From NCBI RefSeq assembly GCF_040270295.1, contig NZ_JBELOE010000265.1: a stretch of DNA of 64,000 nt; one strand, 5' to 3'. A program made the translations under genes and the position numbers. The notes under the pieces are model-generated. The model was not told the DNA's origin and made no database searches. It was given only the letters and a program-made list of their open reading frames with translations. The DNA is from Catenovulum sediminis (GTDB taxonomy: Bacteria; Pseudomonadota; Gammaproteobacteria; Enterobacterales; Alteromonadaceae). Of this stretch, positions 1 to 7,364 are shown one piece after another. Every line of letters starts with the position of its first letter. Positions within the stretch are counted from its first letter, which is position 1.

Positions 1-170
1 TAATTGATGAAGTCGATGAAGAAGGAGCAATTGGCCGCTGTTTTGCCGACGCGCCTGAAATCGATGGTGTAGTTTACTTAAATGACGATACCGAGTTAAA
101 AGCAGGTGATTTAGTTGAGGCTAAAATTATCGCATCAGATGAATATGATTTATGGGCTGAGCGCGTTTAA
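1..170 (+). CDS. rimO: Ribosomal protein uS12 methylthiotransferase RimO, C-terminal fragment
   Basis: Partial gene: the window opens inside the frame (first full codon at base 3) and 56 codons remain before TAA at 168-170. The visible tail carries IDEVDEEGAIGR, ADAPEIDG and DEYDLW, which match the C-terminal TRAM domain of RimO, the radical-SAM enzyme that methylthiolates the conserved Asp of ribosomal protein S12. The catalytic Fe-S domains lie outside the window. It converges with rnd on the other strand; a 12-bp tandem repeat begins seven bases after the stop. The related enzyme MiaB is the alternative, but the APEIDG and DEYDLW blocks favour RimO. Confidence 0.88.
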   Translation, partial: IDEVDEEGAIGRCFADAPEIDGVVYLNDDTELKAGDLVEAKIIASDEYDLWAERV

Positions 171-176
171 GCGCTC

Positions 177-255
177 ACTTTATCCCTGACTTTATCCCTG
201 ACTTTATCTCTTACTTTATCTCTTACTTTATCTCTGACTTTATCTCTTACTTTAA
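177..255. repeat. 12-bp tandem repeat between convergent rimO and rnd
   Basis: Six full copies and one partial copy of a 12-bp unit, ACTTTATCYCTK, run head to tail from 177. Copies 1-2 read ACTTTATCCCTG and the later ones ACTTTATCTCTT or ACTTTATCTCTG, so the array has begun to diverge. It fills nearly the whole gap between the rimO stop and the rnd stop. There are no spacers, so it is not a CRISPR. It looks like replication-slippage DNA in a tolerant intergenic site. Confidence 0.9.
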
Positions 256-275
256 CCACTGATTTACGGGCGAAT

Positions 276-1412
276 TTATGCTTCAACTTGGTGTTTCGCC
301 ACTGTATTTTCCGCAACTTCACTTAATAACTGCCCACGCCACCCCGTCAATAACTCAGGTTGGCTATCCCGGCTCCAGCTACTCACTTGCCAAACATAAG
401 AAATATATTGATTTATCATTCTTTTAGAAGCGAGAATATCCGGATTTAACTGTTTGCTTTTAGCCACTTCAGAAAATGCATGTTTCAAATCAGTATAGAT
501 TTTTTTATAACCTGTAATTTCTGCCACGCGCTTAATTTTTGGCGGACAATCTTCCAGCGGGACGGCTTTTCCGCGCTCGATACACTCGAGCAAGGCCTTA
601 CCATGGCGTTTTACTTCCATATGGTGAATACCTGGCACATTAGCCATGCTTTTAATATTGCTAGGCCTACGTTGAGCTAACGCAATTAAACTGCGCTCGT
701 GCACAACAAAGTTGACTGCTAGATTTCTTTGCACTGCATGTTTCAAACGCCAAGCGATTAATTCTTTTAAAATTGCAAGTTCACGCGGGCTTAACTGCCA
801 GGCACTTTTAACGTCACGCCACGCCAGTTGAGGTTGGATAGTTTCAAAACGCTTTTCAATCAAACTATTCGTGTCGGCCAACACTAACTCTGTTACTTGT
901 CGCTGCGCCATAGTAGCCACTTGTTTTTGGTAAACATCCAATAAATATCGTACATCATCTGCCGCATATTCTAGCTGCTGCGGACTCAGTGGCCTGTTTA
1001 ACCAATTGGTACGCGCATGTCCTTTATCTAACTTAACCCCACAATATTCTTCAATTAAAGCAGCAAGGCCAATAGCCGGTTTATCGGCAATAAAAGCATG
1101 TGCTATTTGTGTATCATGAAACGCGACCGGCTTAACATTCAGTGCAACTTTAATCACTTCAATATCTTCACCACACGAATGAATAACTTTAACTGTGTCC
1201 GGATCCGTTAAGAGGGTTTGCAACGGTGTCCAGTTTGAGATTTCCAACGGATCAACCAAATATATGTCCTGACCATCAGACAATTGCACCAATCCTAATG
1301 CTGGATAGTAAGTTCGCTCACGCACAAACTCTGTATCCAACGCAATGGCATTAGATTGGCTTAAGATCTCGCAGCAACGCTGCAAACTGGTATTATCGTT
1401 AATAAATTCCAC
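276..1412 (-). CDS. rnd: Ribonuclease D
   Basis: A 378-residue protein, close to the 375 of E. coli RNase D, the 3'-5' exonuclease that trims tRNA precursors in the cytoplasm. The N-terminal DEDDy exonuclease domain shows D26 and E28 in ALDTEFVRE, D83 in SCGEDIE, and Y149/D153 in EYAADDVRYL, which are the expected metal-binding acids and tyrosine. An HRDC domain follows at roughly residues 205-285 (LSPRELAILKELIAWR). The start codon is GTG at 1412, preceded by an AAGGGA-like ribosome-binding site about six bases upstream; no better start lies nearby. It is transcribed toward rimO, with only the 12-bp repeat between the two stops. Confidence 0.95.
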   Translation of the reverse strand: MEFINDNTSLQRCCEILSQSNAIALDTEFVRERTYYPALGLVQLSDGQDIYLVDPLEISNWTPLQTLLTDPDTVKVIHSCGEDIEVIKVALNVKPVAFHDTQIAHAFIADKPAIGLAALIEEYCGVKLDKGHARTNWLNRPLSPQQLEYAADDVRYLLDVYQKQVATMAQRQVTELVLADTNSLIEKRFETIQPQLAWRDVKSAWQLSPRELAILKELIAWRLKHAVQRNLAVNFVVHERSLIALAQRRPSNIKSMANVPGIHHMEVKRHGKALLECIERGKAVPLEDCPPKIKRVAEITGYKKIYTDLKHAFSEVAKSKQLNPDILASKRMINQYISYVWQVSSWSRDSQPELLTGWRGQLLSEVAENTVAKHQVEA

Positions 1413-1479
1413 AATATCCCTTTTTTTGGGTGGGTGTTATCAGCAGATCATACCAGTTATTGTCAATAAGCTGAATGAA

Positions 1480-2475
1480 TCAGTCAGTTGTTTTAGTCGC
1501 TTTTTTCAACGCATCTAATAAATTGGGGGGGATCTTTTTAAAAGTCAGCGTTTGCGTATGTGCATTAAACTCAATTTTATCACCCAATAACTCACGCCCA
1601 AATGAGATACTGATGCCGCCGCCCTGACCAAAAAACTTTTGCATTGATTTTGTAGCTGATGCATATACAGGGCAAGCTTCAGTGAAATCTTCAGCTTCGG
1701 CTGCATGCTCATAAAAACCAGTTAAACCGGTTTTTTCTTCAATCTCTTCGGCTAAGTCTTTCACTTGCATAAACTCACCGCTTTGCGCTGCCGCTTTCAT
1801 TGAGTTCACGGATATATCGCGCACCGCTTTTTTGGTTTCTTCATCTTGCGAGCTAACGTCTATAAAGCTCTCAACACTTTCAACCAATTGCTCTGTCGCC
1901 TCTTTGGCATTTAGTTTTTCTTCGATGGCAAAAGCTTCCGCCATAAAATCACCTATTTTACGCCCGACCCGCCCCTTGATATATCCAATACTTCTTGCCG
2001 AATCGGGATTAATAGATAACTCACTTAAATCAACTTGTACTGCCAAAGAAATGTTGGCAATGTCTAAAGACTGCGAGCGCTGAGGACTGATGGCCTCGCT
2101 TAGCTGAACCGATTCTTTCACGCCTAACAGGGTTGTTAATAAATAATCAGTCGCTAAATGATGATAATGCGCGACCACTAAGATGGTTTCAGCTGGCAAT
2201 GTTTCGGCCGTCAACCCTTCGAGCATTCTGCTTGCAACGGTATCGGCAATCTCCTGCACATCTGACTTTGCTTCAATTAGCGCCAAAACAGGCGAATCAC
2301 TGGCAAAAGCACAATATTGTTTTTGTCCTTTTTTAGTAAAAGAAGAATGCAATTGTTCTGCTAAAAACAGCGCATTTTCTCCGCTCACCTGACTACAGCT
2401 TTGTAACTGTAAAGACAAGCTTTCTTGATTTAAACGATAACGATTAAAATATAATGTTGCACTGGAGACTGTCAT
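1480..2475 (-). CDS. yejK: Nucleoid-associated protein YejK (NdpA)
   Basis: Spermidine-nucleoid family protein YejK/NdpA, a cytoplasmic DNA-associated protein. Diagnostic stretches are YIKGRVGRKIGDFM in the middle, GQGGGISISFGRELLGDKI near the end, and the closing IPPNLLDALKK, all matching the E. coli protein of 335 residues. I start it at the ATG at 2475 (331 residues) because AGGA lies about five bases upstream. An in-frame GTG at 2493 would add six residues but lacks a ribosome-binding site. It is divergent from yejL-yejM, the usual arrangement in gammaproteobacteria. Confidence 0.93.
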   Translation of the reverse strand: MTVSSATLYFNRYRLNQESLSLQLQSCSQVSGENALFLAEQLHSSFTKKGQKQYCAFASDSPVLALIEAKSDVQEIADTVASRMLEGLTAETLPAETILVVAHYHHLATDYLLTTLLGVKESVQLSEAISPQRSQSLDIANISLAVQVDLSELSINPDSARSIGYIKGRVGRKIGDFMAEAFAIEEKLNAKEATEQLVESVESFIDVSSQDEETKKAVRDISVNSMKAAAQSGEFMQVKDLAEEIEEKTGLTGFYEHAAEAEDFTEACPVYASATKSMQKFFGQGGGISISFGRELLGDKIEFNAHTQTLTFKKIPPNLLDALKKATKTTD

Positions 2476-2697
2476 AGGTTCCTGTTTATTCACTAAGTTG
2501 GCACGATAAATATTTTTTGCTGTTTCTTTGCAGCATAATTAAATACGAATGGTATAATCCAGCCGTTAATGATAGCAAGGCATATTTCATTTTAACCAGC
2601 GCTTCCACTCGGTATCGTTCATTTTAGTGTTATTAGGCACACAAAATAAACGCTTCCAAACTATGATATAAAATTTGAAAAGAGATATTCACATACT

Positions 2698-2913
2698 ATG
2701 GTGCAAACGAGTAAATATTCTGACGAACAATTAAACCAAGCCATTACAGCGTTAAAAGTTGCGTTAGAATCACAAAAGTTACCGAAAGATTTAACCCTGA
2801 TGGCTTTAGGAATGACAACGGCCGATGTGATAAAGCATAACTTTGCACCCGAAACACAAAGCAAGGTCGCGGAAAACTTTGCTAAGGCATTAAAAGATTC
2901 AGTGAAAGGATAA
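2698..2913 (+). CDS. yejL: YejL family protein (DUF1414)
   Basis: A 71-residue protein of the DUF1414/YejL family: KYSDEQLNQ at the start, LTLMALGMTTADVI in the middle and FAKALKDSVK at the end align with E. coli YejL. Its function is unknown. It is mostly helical and acidic-basic mixed, with no signal peptide. It ends nine bases before yejM and is surely co-transcribed with it, as in E. coli. The opposite-strand ORF across the same bases is a shadow. Confidence 0.9.
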   Translation: MVQTSKYSDEQLNQAITALKVALESQKLPKDLTLMALGMTTADVIKHNFAPETQSKVAENFAKALKDSVKG

Positions 2914-2921
2914 ATCACTCT

Positions 2922-4451
2922 ATGCTGTTAAACAGTGCGAGCCAACAAAAATCTAAGCTATATTCATGGGGCCACTGGTTTGGTTTAACCAATATGCTGG
3001 CCGGCCTATTTTTATTTTTTATCTATTGGTTTGCCCAACCTTTACCCGCTACGGGTTTAGGTGTGCTGTACATGGTAATCTATTCGATTGGACACGCGGG
3101 CTTTTTGTTTTTTGTCGGTCACCTATTACTGGTTTTTCCTTTTACCATGCTCAACAAACCAAACTGGGTAAAACCCTGGGCGGCTTTTGTTGCAGCACTA
3201 GGATTAACCTTACTGTTTATCGATGCGCTGGTCTATTCTGCTTACGGTTACCATATTAACCTCTTGTCTGTTGACTATATTCAGAACGATTTTCAATTAT
3301 TAACACAAGCCTTACCCGCCGGTTTTAAGGCTGCTTTGCTGTTGGTTTTTATTGCCGTATTTTCAGTTGAATTAGTATTGGCCAACTCTTTGTGGCGTAG
3401 CCTGGATAAATACCGAAAATGGTTTTTGCGCAGCCGCGTCATTCCATTTGTGATTGTTTGTTTTTTAATGGGTCATTTAGCGCATATCTGGGCAGATTTA
3501 ACTTTATACAAGCCGATAACACGATTAGATAATCAACTACCCCTGTCGCATCCAATGACAGCTAAAACCATACTTAGCCAATCTGGTTTAGTTGATTTGG
3601 ATGAATATAAGCAGAAAAAACAGTTTAGCTTTGATGTTTCCAGTTTTAGTTTAGATGTACCTAACTTCCAATTCAGCTGTTTTGCACCGACTAAATCATT
3701 GTCTATCGATGTGATTTACAGCACATATTTAAACGCAGAACAAATCACCAGCGAACTGGAATCATTAAATAGTAAATTTACCAGCACACAACATTGGGCA
3801 CCGTTAGCACTTGACGACAGTATGTTTGAAATTATCAGCGGGTTACCTGCCATCTATAACAACAGCTTTGCGGGCTCGCCAAATGTATTAGACTCTGCAC
3901 TGTTAAGCACCAGTACGAGTTTAACTTTTACAAACATTCCAGCTGCTACACAAAAATCACTGCCTGAATTTGAGGCCGGCTACCGAATCAGTGACAGTCA
4001 ACTGAATGTTTCGCTATATAAAATTGACAATCTCTCTCAATTATCAGAATTAGCAACAGGAGATGATTATAAAATTATTGCTGTGCTGCCCACTAATGCA
4101 CAACAATATGGCCAATTATTAGTCTTAGGTGATCTAGTTTCTTTACCCGATGTAACAAGTAATCTGGATATCATGCCAACTATTTTAGAAGGATGGTTGT
4201 CTTGTTCATTTCCAGCTGATTATGGCAAATTTGGCCATAATCTATTTTCGGTACCGGTAAAAGCCAATTGGTTGGTCAGCGCGGATGCCGAAAGTATTTA
4301 TGTCTGGCATAAAGGCTCTACCACCAAGATCACTGGCGATGCTCAAATGACCAGCACGCAAATGCTAACACAACAAACTGTAGAGCCGCCCAGTAATGCA
4401 ACGCTTATCCGAGCAATTCACTTTTTAAAGCGCAATCTGGTCAATAAATAA
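2922..4451 (+). CDS. yejM: YejM-like inner-membrane sulfatase-fold protein (DUF3413), short form
   Basis: Homologue of YejM/PbgA, the inner-membrane protein that signals through LapB to set LpxC levels and thus LPS synthesis. The N-terminal DUF3413 part (residues 1 to about 195) has five hydrophobic helices. A periplasmic sulfatase-like domain follows. At 509 residues it is clearly shorter than the 586 of E. coli YejM. I cannot find the DEESxR-type metal/nucleophile motif expected early in a sulfatase domain; a remnant such as SNLDIMPTILEGWLSC is visible near the end (compare the DIxPTLL block of sulfatases). It probably acts as a non-enzymatic sensor. It follows yejL by eight bases and ends before a hairpin terminator and tRNA-Pro. 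Confidence 0.85.
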   Translation: MLLNSASQQKSKLYSWGHWFGLTNMLAGLFLFFIYWFAQPLPATGLGVLYMVIYSIGHAGFLFFVGHLLLVFPFTMLNKPNWVKPWAAFVAALGLTLLFIDALVYSAYGYHINLLSVDYIQNDFQLLTQALPAGFKAALLLVFIAVFSVELVLANSLWRSLDKYRKWFLRSRVIPFVIVCFLMGHLAHIWADLTLYKPITRLDNQLPLSHPMTAKTILSQSGLVDLDEYKQKKQFSFDVSSFSLDVPNFQFSCFAPTKSLSIDVIYSTYLNAEQITSELESLNSKFTSTQHWAPLALDDSMFEIISGLPAIYNNSFAGSPNVLDSALLSTSTSLTFTNIPAATQKSLPEFEAGYRISDSQLNVSLYKIDNLSQLSELATGDDYKIIAVLPTNAQQYGQLLVLGDLVSLPDVTSNLDIMPTILEGWLSCSFPADYGKFGHNLFSVPVKANWLVSADAESIYVWHKGSTTKITGDAQMTSTQMLTQQTVEPPSNATLIRAIHFLKRNLVNK

Positions 4452-4478
4452 CCGTTCAAAAGGAATCTGCAAAAAATT

Positions 4479-4509
4479 AAAGCTAAATGGTTGCAATCAT
4501 TTAGCTTTT
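4479..4509 (+). terminator. Intrinsic terminator after yejM
   Basis: An 11-bp perfect stem, AAAGCTAAATG with CATTTAGCTTT, around an eight-base loop and followed by TTTTG. It lies 27 bases after the yejM stop and just before tRNA-Pro, so it separates the yejLM transcript from the tRNA gene. Confidence 0.8.
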
Positions 4510-4531
4510 GATTATGATTGTCGCCCTCGGT

Positions 4532-4608
4532 CGGATTGTAGCGCAGCCTGGTAGCGCACTGTCATGGGGTGTCAGGGGTCGGAGGTTCGAATCCTCTCAA
4601 TCCGACCA
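4532..4608 (+). tRNA. tRNA-Pro (anticodon GGG)
   Basis: A 77-base tRNA with encoded CCA. The acceptor stem is CGGATTG with CAATCCG, discriminator A. The D-arm is GCGC-AGCCTGGTA-GCGC. The anticodon arm CTGTC-ATGGGGT-GTCAG gives anticodon GGG at positions 34-36 and contains one U-U mismatch also found in E. coli proL. The T-arm is GGAGG-TTCGAAT-CCTCT with weak closing. It reads CCC and CCU. The position directly after yejM matches E. coli proL, so this is the ancestral location. Confidence 0.96.
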
Positions 4609-5350
4609 ATTAATTTCTTGTTTCATTAAATAGCTTGCAAAAACAACACTTGTAAGTAACACCCAACTTATTCGCACCTATTTCGCACCTATAATCTCTT
4701 TTTAATTGTTTTGACGACAACCACTTTACTTTGACTTTTTCCCTATATCCAAACGGGTAATTGTAACTGCACCTCACCTTTCGTGAACCTATAAATAACG
4801 TACACAATTTGAGCTTTGTGGTGAGTAGGTTTAAATGAATAAATGAAATTGAGATGACTAATTTGAAATTCATAGAACGAAGTAGTTAAAACTGTACCGA
4901 AGTACAGTATATTTAGTTAACGAGTTCATCTACGATTTCCCTTGTCAGCCCTTTCAGCTGGCATAGTTATAGGGGCAATGGCTATAGGGAGAGCATATAC
5001 CACGAACCCAGCTTTTAGAAGTGCGGTAAATACGTTCAATGATTTTTTTTCCTAAATCAAGAAATAAGTTAAACATGATTAATACGCTTTATATTATCCT
5101 TTGTTTTCTTGCGGGTGCCTTTTTTAACGCCCTTTATACTCCTCCCAATCCTAAAATTCTCACTTGGCGTCTCATCTATTTTGTAGCTAATTTGTTTAAA
5201 GCATTGAACCTTACTTACCTTTAGACTATCATTATTGTCAACAATCAACCAAAATCAAACGAGTTGTTAACTTAAACATAAGTCATTCTCAAAACTATGT
5301 GAGATACCGTCAACCGTCATGCTTGTTAGATAAAAGGTTTAATCGTATTT
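4609..5350. other. Gene-poor stretch downstream of tRNA-Pro
   Basis: About 740 bases with no gene I can support well. Two short rightward frames with hydrophobic stretches are visible: codons 4942-5055 (LSALSAGIVIGAMAIGRA then a short tail ending NDFFS) and 5075-5224. A leftward frame at 4610-4873 has basic, cysteine-containing sequence but no recognisable motif. The DNA next to the tRNA 3' end contains no second copy of the tRNA tail and no integrase, so an island is not demonstrated. It could hold a decayed insertion. Confidence 0.5.
5075..5224 (+). CDS. Possible small membrane protein
   Basis: A 49-codon frame beginning MINTLYIILCFLAGAFFNAL, with one clear hydrophobic helix in the first 20 residues and a second weakly hydrophobic segment (WRLIYFVANLF). 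A longer version could start at 5039. No good ribosome-binding site is seen before either start. It lies in the gene-poor stretch after tRNA-Pro. I do not recognise it and it may be chance coding in AT-rich DNA. Confidence 0.22.
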   Translation: MINTLYIILCFLAGAFFNALYTPPNPKILTWRLIYFVANLFKALNLTYL

Positions 5351-6214
5351 ATGAATAAAATAATTTTTGCCTGTATGTTGATTATAAGCTCTATGGCTTC
5401 AGCAAATACCACATACACCCTACAAGCATCCTTTGACGGCGATACAAAAGACAGTTACGAATACCAGGTACTAAAACTGGCTTTGGATAAAACCATTGAC
5501 GATTATGGTAGTTACCAGTTAGATATAACAGCCACCGCCGTGCCGCCCAGCCGATATATAGTTGAAGCGAATGCCAATAGCCATACAAATTTTATTTTTG
5601 TCAATAGTGTCAGCGAGGATGCTCTAACACAATTGTCCTACGCAAAGTTTCCAGTCCTACTGGGTATTGTTGGCTATAGGGTTCCATTGGTTTCTAGTAG
5701 TTTAAAATCTCGTGGTTACCGCATATCTAATCGGCAAGAATTAATGAATTTTTCAATGATTCAAGGCAAAGGCTGGTTGGATACAGATATACTAAAAGAT
5801 AACGGTTTTACCGTATACTCAGGTAAATTTGTCGAAGGTCTATTCCATATGGTTGCAAATGAAAGAGGCGACTTTTTCCCAATTGGGGCTTCTCAAATAT
5901 CCAGTGCGCTCGAAAACTTCAGTCACGTTGATGGGTTAGCAATTGATGACCAAGTAATGCTCTACTACCCACTTCCCCGTTTTTTCTTTATGGGTGCTTC
6001 ACATCAAGCAAAAATCAAACGTATCGAATATGGTTTAATTAAAGCGTATCAGGATAAAAGTTTGCAAATATTGTGGAACAAACACTTCAAACAAGCTCTA
6101 GATGCGATTAACATTTCTGACCGCAAGCTATTTAAATTCAGAAACAACTACATTAACGGGGTTGATACAAGTTATGAAAAATACGTGTTTGATCCCTTTG
6201 CTCAGGATAATTAA
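5351..6214 (+). CDS. Periplasmic substrate-binding-like protein (type 2 PBP fold)
   Basis: A 287-residue secreted protein: signal peptide MNKIIFACMLIISSMASA with cleavage likely after residue 18. The rest resembles extracellular solute-binding family 3 (PBPb) proteins found outside transporter operons in Alteromonadales, for example FVEGLFHMVANERGDFFPIG, the segment where these proteins map a low-specificity binding lobe. It resembles the 289-residue protein at 39002-39871 in the same positions (ILKDNGF against FKENGF; ERGDFFPIG against QRFDFLLLP; YPLPRFFFMG against YTRPIYFFVS). No permease or ATPase is nearby; it precedes a PotD-like protein and a hybrid kinase by 77 bases, suggesting a ligand-sensing role. 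The ligand is unknown. Confidence 0.75.
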   Translation: MNKIIFACMLIISSMASANTTYTLQASFDGDTKDSYEYQVLKLALDKTIDDYGSYQLDITATAVPPSRYIVEANANSHTNFIFVNSVSEDALTQLSYAKFPVLLGIVGYRVPLVSSSLKSRGYRISNRQELMNFSMIQGKGWLDTDILKDNGFTVYSGKFVEGLFHMVANERGDFFPIGASQISSALENFSHVDGLAIDDQVMLYYPLPRFFFMGASHQAKIKRIEYGLIKAYQDKSLQILWNKHFKQALDAINISDRKLFKFRNNYINGVDTSYEKYVFDPFAQDN

Positions 6215-6239
6215 TTTAGATTTATATTTCTCACTTTTT

Positions 6240-6279
6240 GGTTTCTTTTATATACTCTAAACAACTATTTAGAGAAACC
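6240..6279. promoter_or_regulatory. Overlapping inverted repeats ahead of the PotD-like gene
   Basis: The 77-base gap holds two inverted repeats. CTCTAAA (6255-6261) pairs with TTTAGAG (6268-6274), and GGTTTCT (6240-6246) pairs with AGAAACC (6273-6279). They share bases 6273-6274, so the two stems exclude each other. TATACT at 6251-6256 is a possible -10 hexamer. The set could be an operator, a weak attenuator or a processing site; this is inference. Confidence 0.35.
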
Positions 6280-6290
6280 AGAATGGATCT

Positions 6291-7364
6291 ATGGCATTAC
6301 AGCACCGGACAGCTTTACTGATAATCGTTTTGCCTTTGCTATTACCCAATTGGCTATCTGCCAATACACTGACTGTTTTAAATTGGCCTGACTATCTTTC
6401 AGATACGCTTATCAAGCAGTTTGAAAAGCGCGAAAATGCCAAGCTCAAATTTGTATACTATGATTCAGACGACGCGCGCGACAAACTTTTAAACCTAAAT
6501 AATGCACAGGGATACGATATTATCGTAACCAGTCGAGTGCGCATTGATATGTATGTAGAGCAAAACTGGCTACTCAAACTCGATAAAAAACAGCTGCCAA
6601 ACACTAAATATATAAAATTTTCTTGGTTTGAATTTGCCAATAAAAATGGTTTTTATTGTGTACCCTACACTTGGGGCACTACGGGTATTTTGTACAATGC
6701 GCAAAAAATCCCGTCCCCGCCACAAACTTGGGCTGAATTTTTCAACCAAACAAACCGTTACTCAAAAAAAATACGCCTCCTCAACGACTCTCGAACCTTA
6801 TTGCCGATGGCATTGATTGCGTTGGGATATGACAGTCACTCCAACGACAAAAATAACATCAAACAGGCGACTGAGCTGTTATACCGCCAACTTCCCAATA
6901 TACATAGTTTTTCAGCACTCAATTTAGATAGCCGTAGCTTATTTTTAAATGACAGCATTTGGATCAGCATGGCATATAACGGAGATGCAGAGTATTTACA
7001 AAAACAAAAACCAGAGTTACGTTTTATCCAACCCCGTGATGGTACAAATATTTGGTTAGATTGCTTAACGATCAGTGCCAAAAGCAGTGATCCACAGTTA
7101 GCATATCGATTTATAAACTTTTTACATGCACCAGAAAACGCGGCTAAAACGTCGTCCGATTTACGTTATGCAACGACGAACGAACAAGCCATAAAACACA
7201 TGCCAAATGAAATAAAAAATAATCGCATAATCTACCCAGCTATAGACAAACTCGACAATGCAAAGTTAACACGAAAATTACCGCCCGCAACCGAACGCTA
7301 TTTCCATACCGCTTATAAACAATTGCTATTTGCCCACAAAAAGTTGAACGAGGTAGAGAAATGA
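6291..7364 (+). CDS. PotD/PotF-like polyamine-type periplasmic binding protein
   Basis: A 357-residue solute-binding protein of the spermidine/putrescine class. Signal peptide residues 1 to about 24 (ALLIIVLPLLLPNWLSA). Alignment by eye with E. coli PotD is good: LTVLNWPDYLSD against LYFYNWTEYV, VPYTWGTTGI against IPYIWGATAI, MALIALGYD against MALRKLGYS, YNGDAEYLQ against WNGSAFVAR, and NIWLDCLTIS against IFWMDSLAIP. The Trp and Asp of that last block are polyamine contacts in PotD and are kept; PotD Glu171 appears lost and Trp229 is a Tyr. No potABC genes follow. Instead its stop overlaps the start of a hybrid histidine kinase (ATGA), so it most likely presents ligand to that kinase. Confidence 0.85.
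   Translation: MALQHRTALLIIVLPLLLPNWLSANTLTVLNWPDYLSDTLIKQFEKRENAKLKFVYYDSDDARDKLLNLNNAQGYDIIVTSRVRIDMYVEQNWLLKLDKKQLPNTKYIKFSWFEFANKNGFYCVPYTWGTTGILYNAQKIPSPPQTWAEFFNQTNRYSKKIRLLNDSRTLLPMALIALGYDSHSNDKNNIKQATELLYRQLPNIHSFSALNLDSRSLFLNDSIWISMAYNGDAEYLQKQKPELRFIQPRDGTNIWLDCLTISAKSSDPQLAYRFINFLHAPENAAKTSSDLRYATTNEQAIKHMPNEIKNNRIIYPAIDKLDNAKLTRKLPPATERYFHTAYKQLLFAHKKLNEVEK

Noticed and set aside
177..255. CRISPR-like array
   Set aside because: The units are contiguous 12-mers without spacers, and no cas genes occur.
4610..4873. Leftward ORF after tRNA-Pro as integrase remnant
   Set aside because: No tyrosine-recombinase motif (R..HxxR..Y), no duplicated tRNA end found downstream; tRNA position is the ancestral one after yejM.
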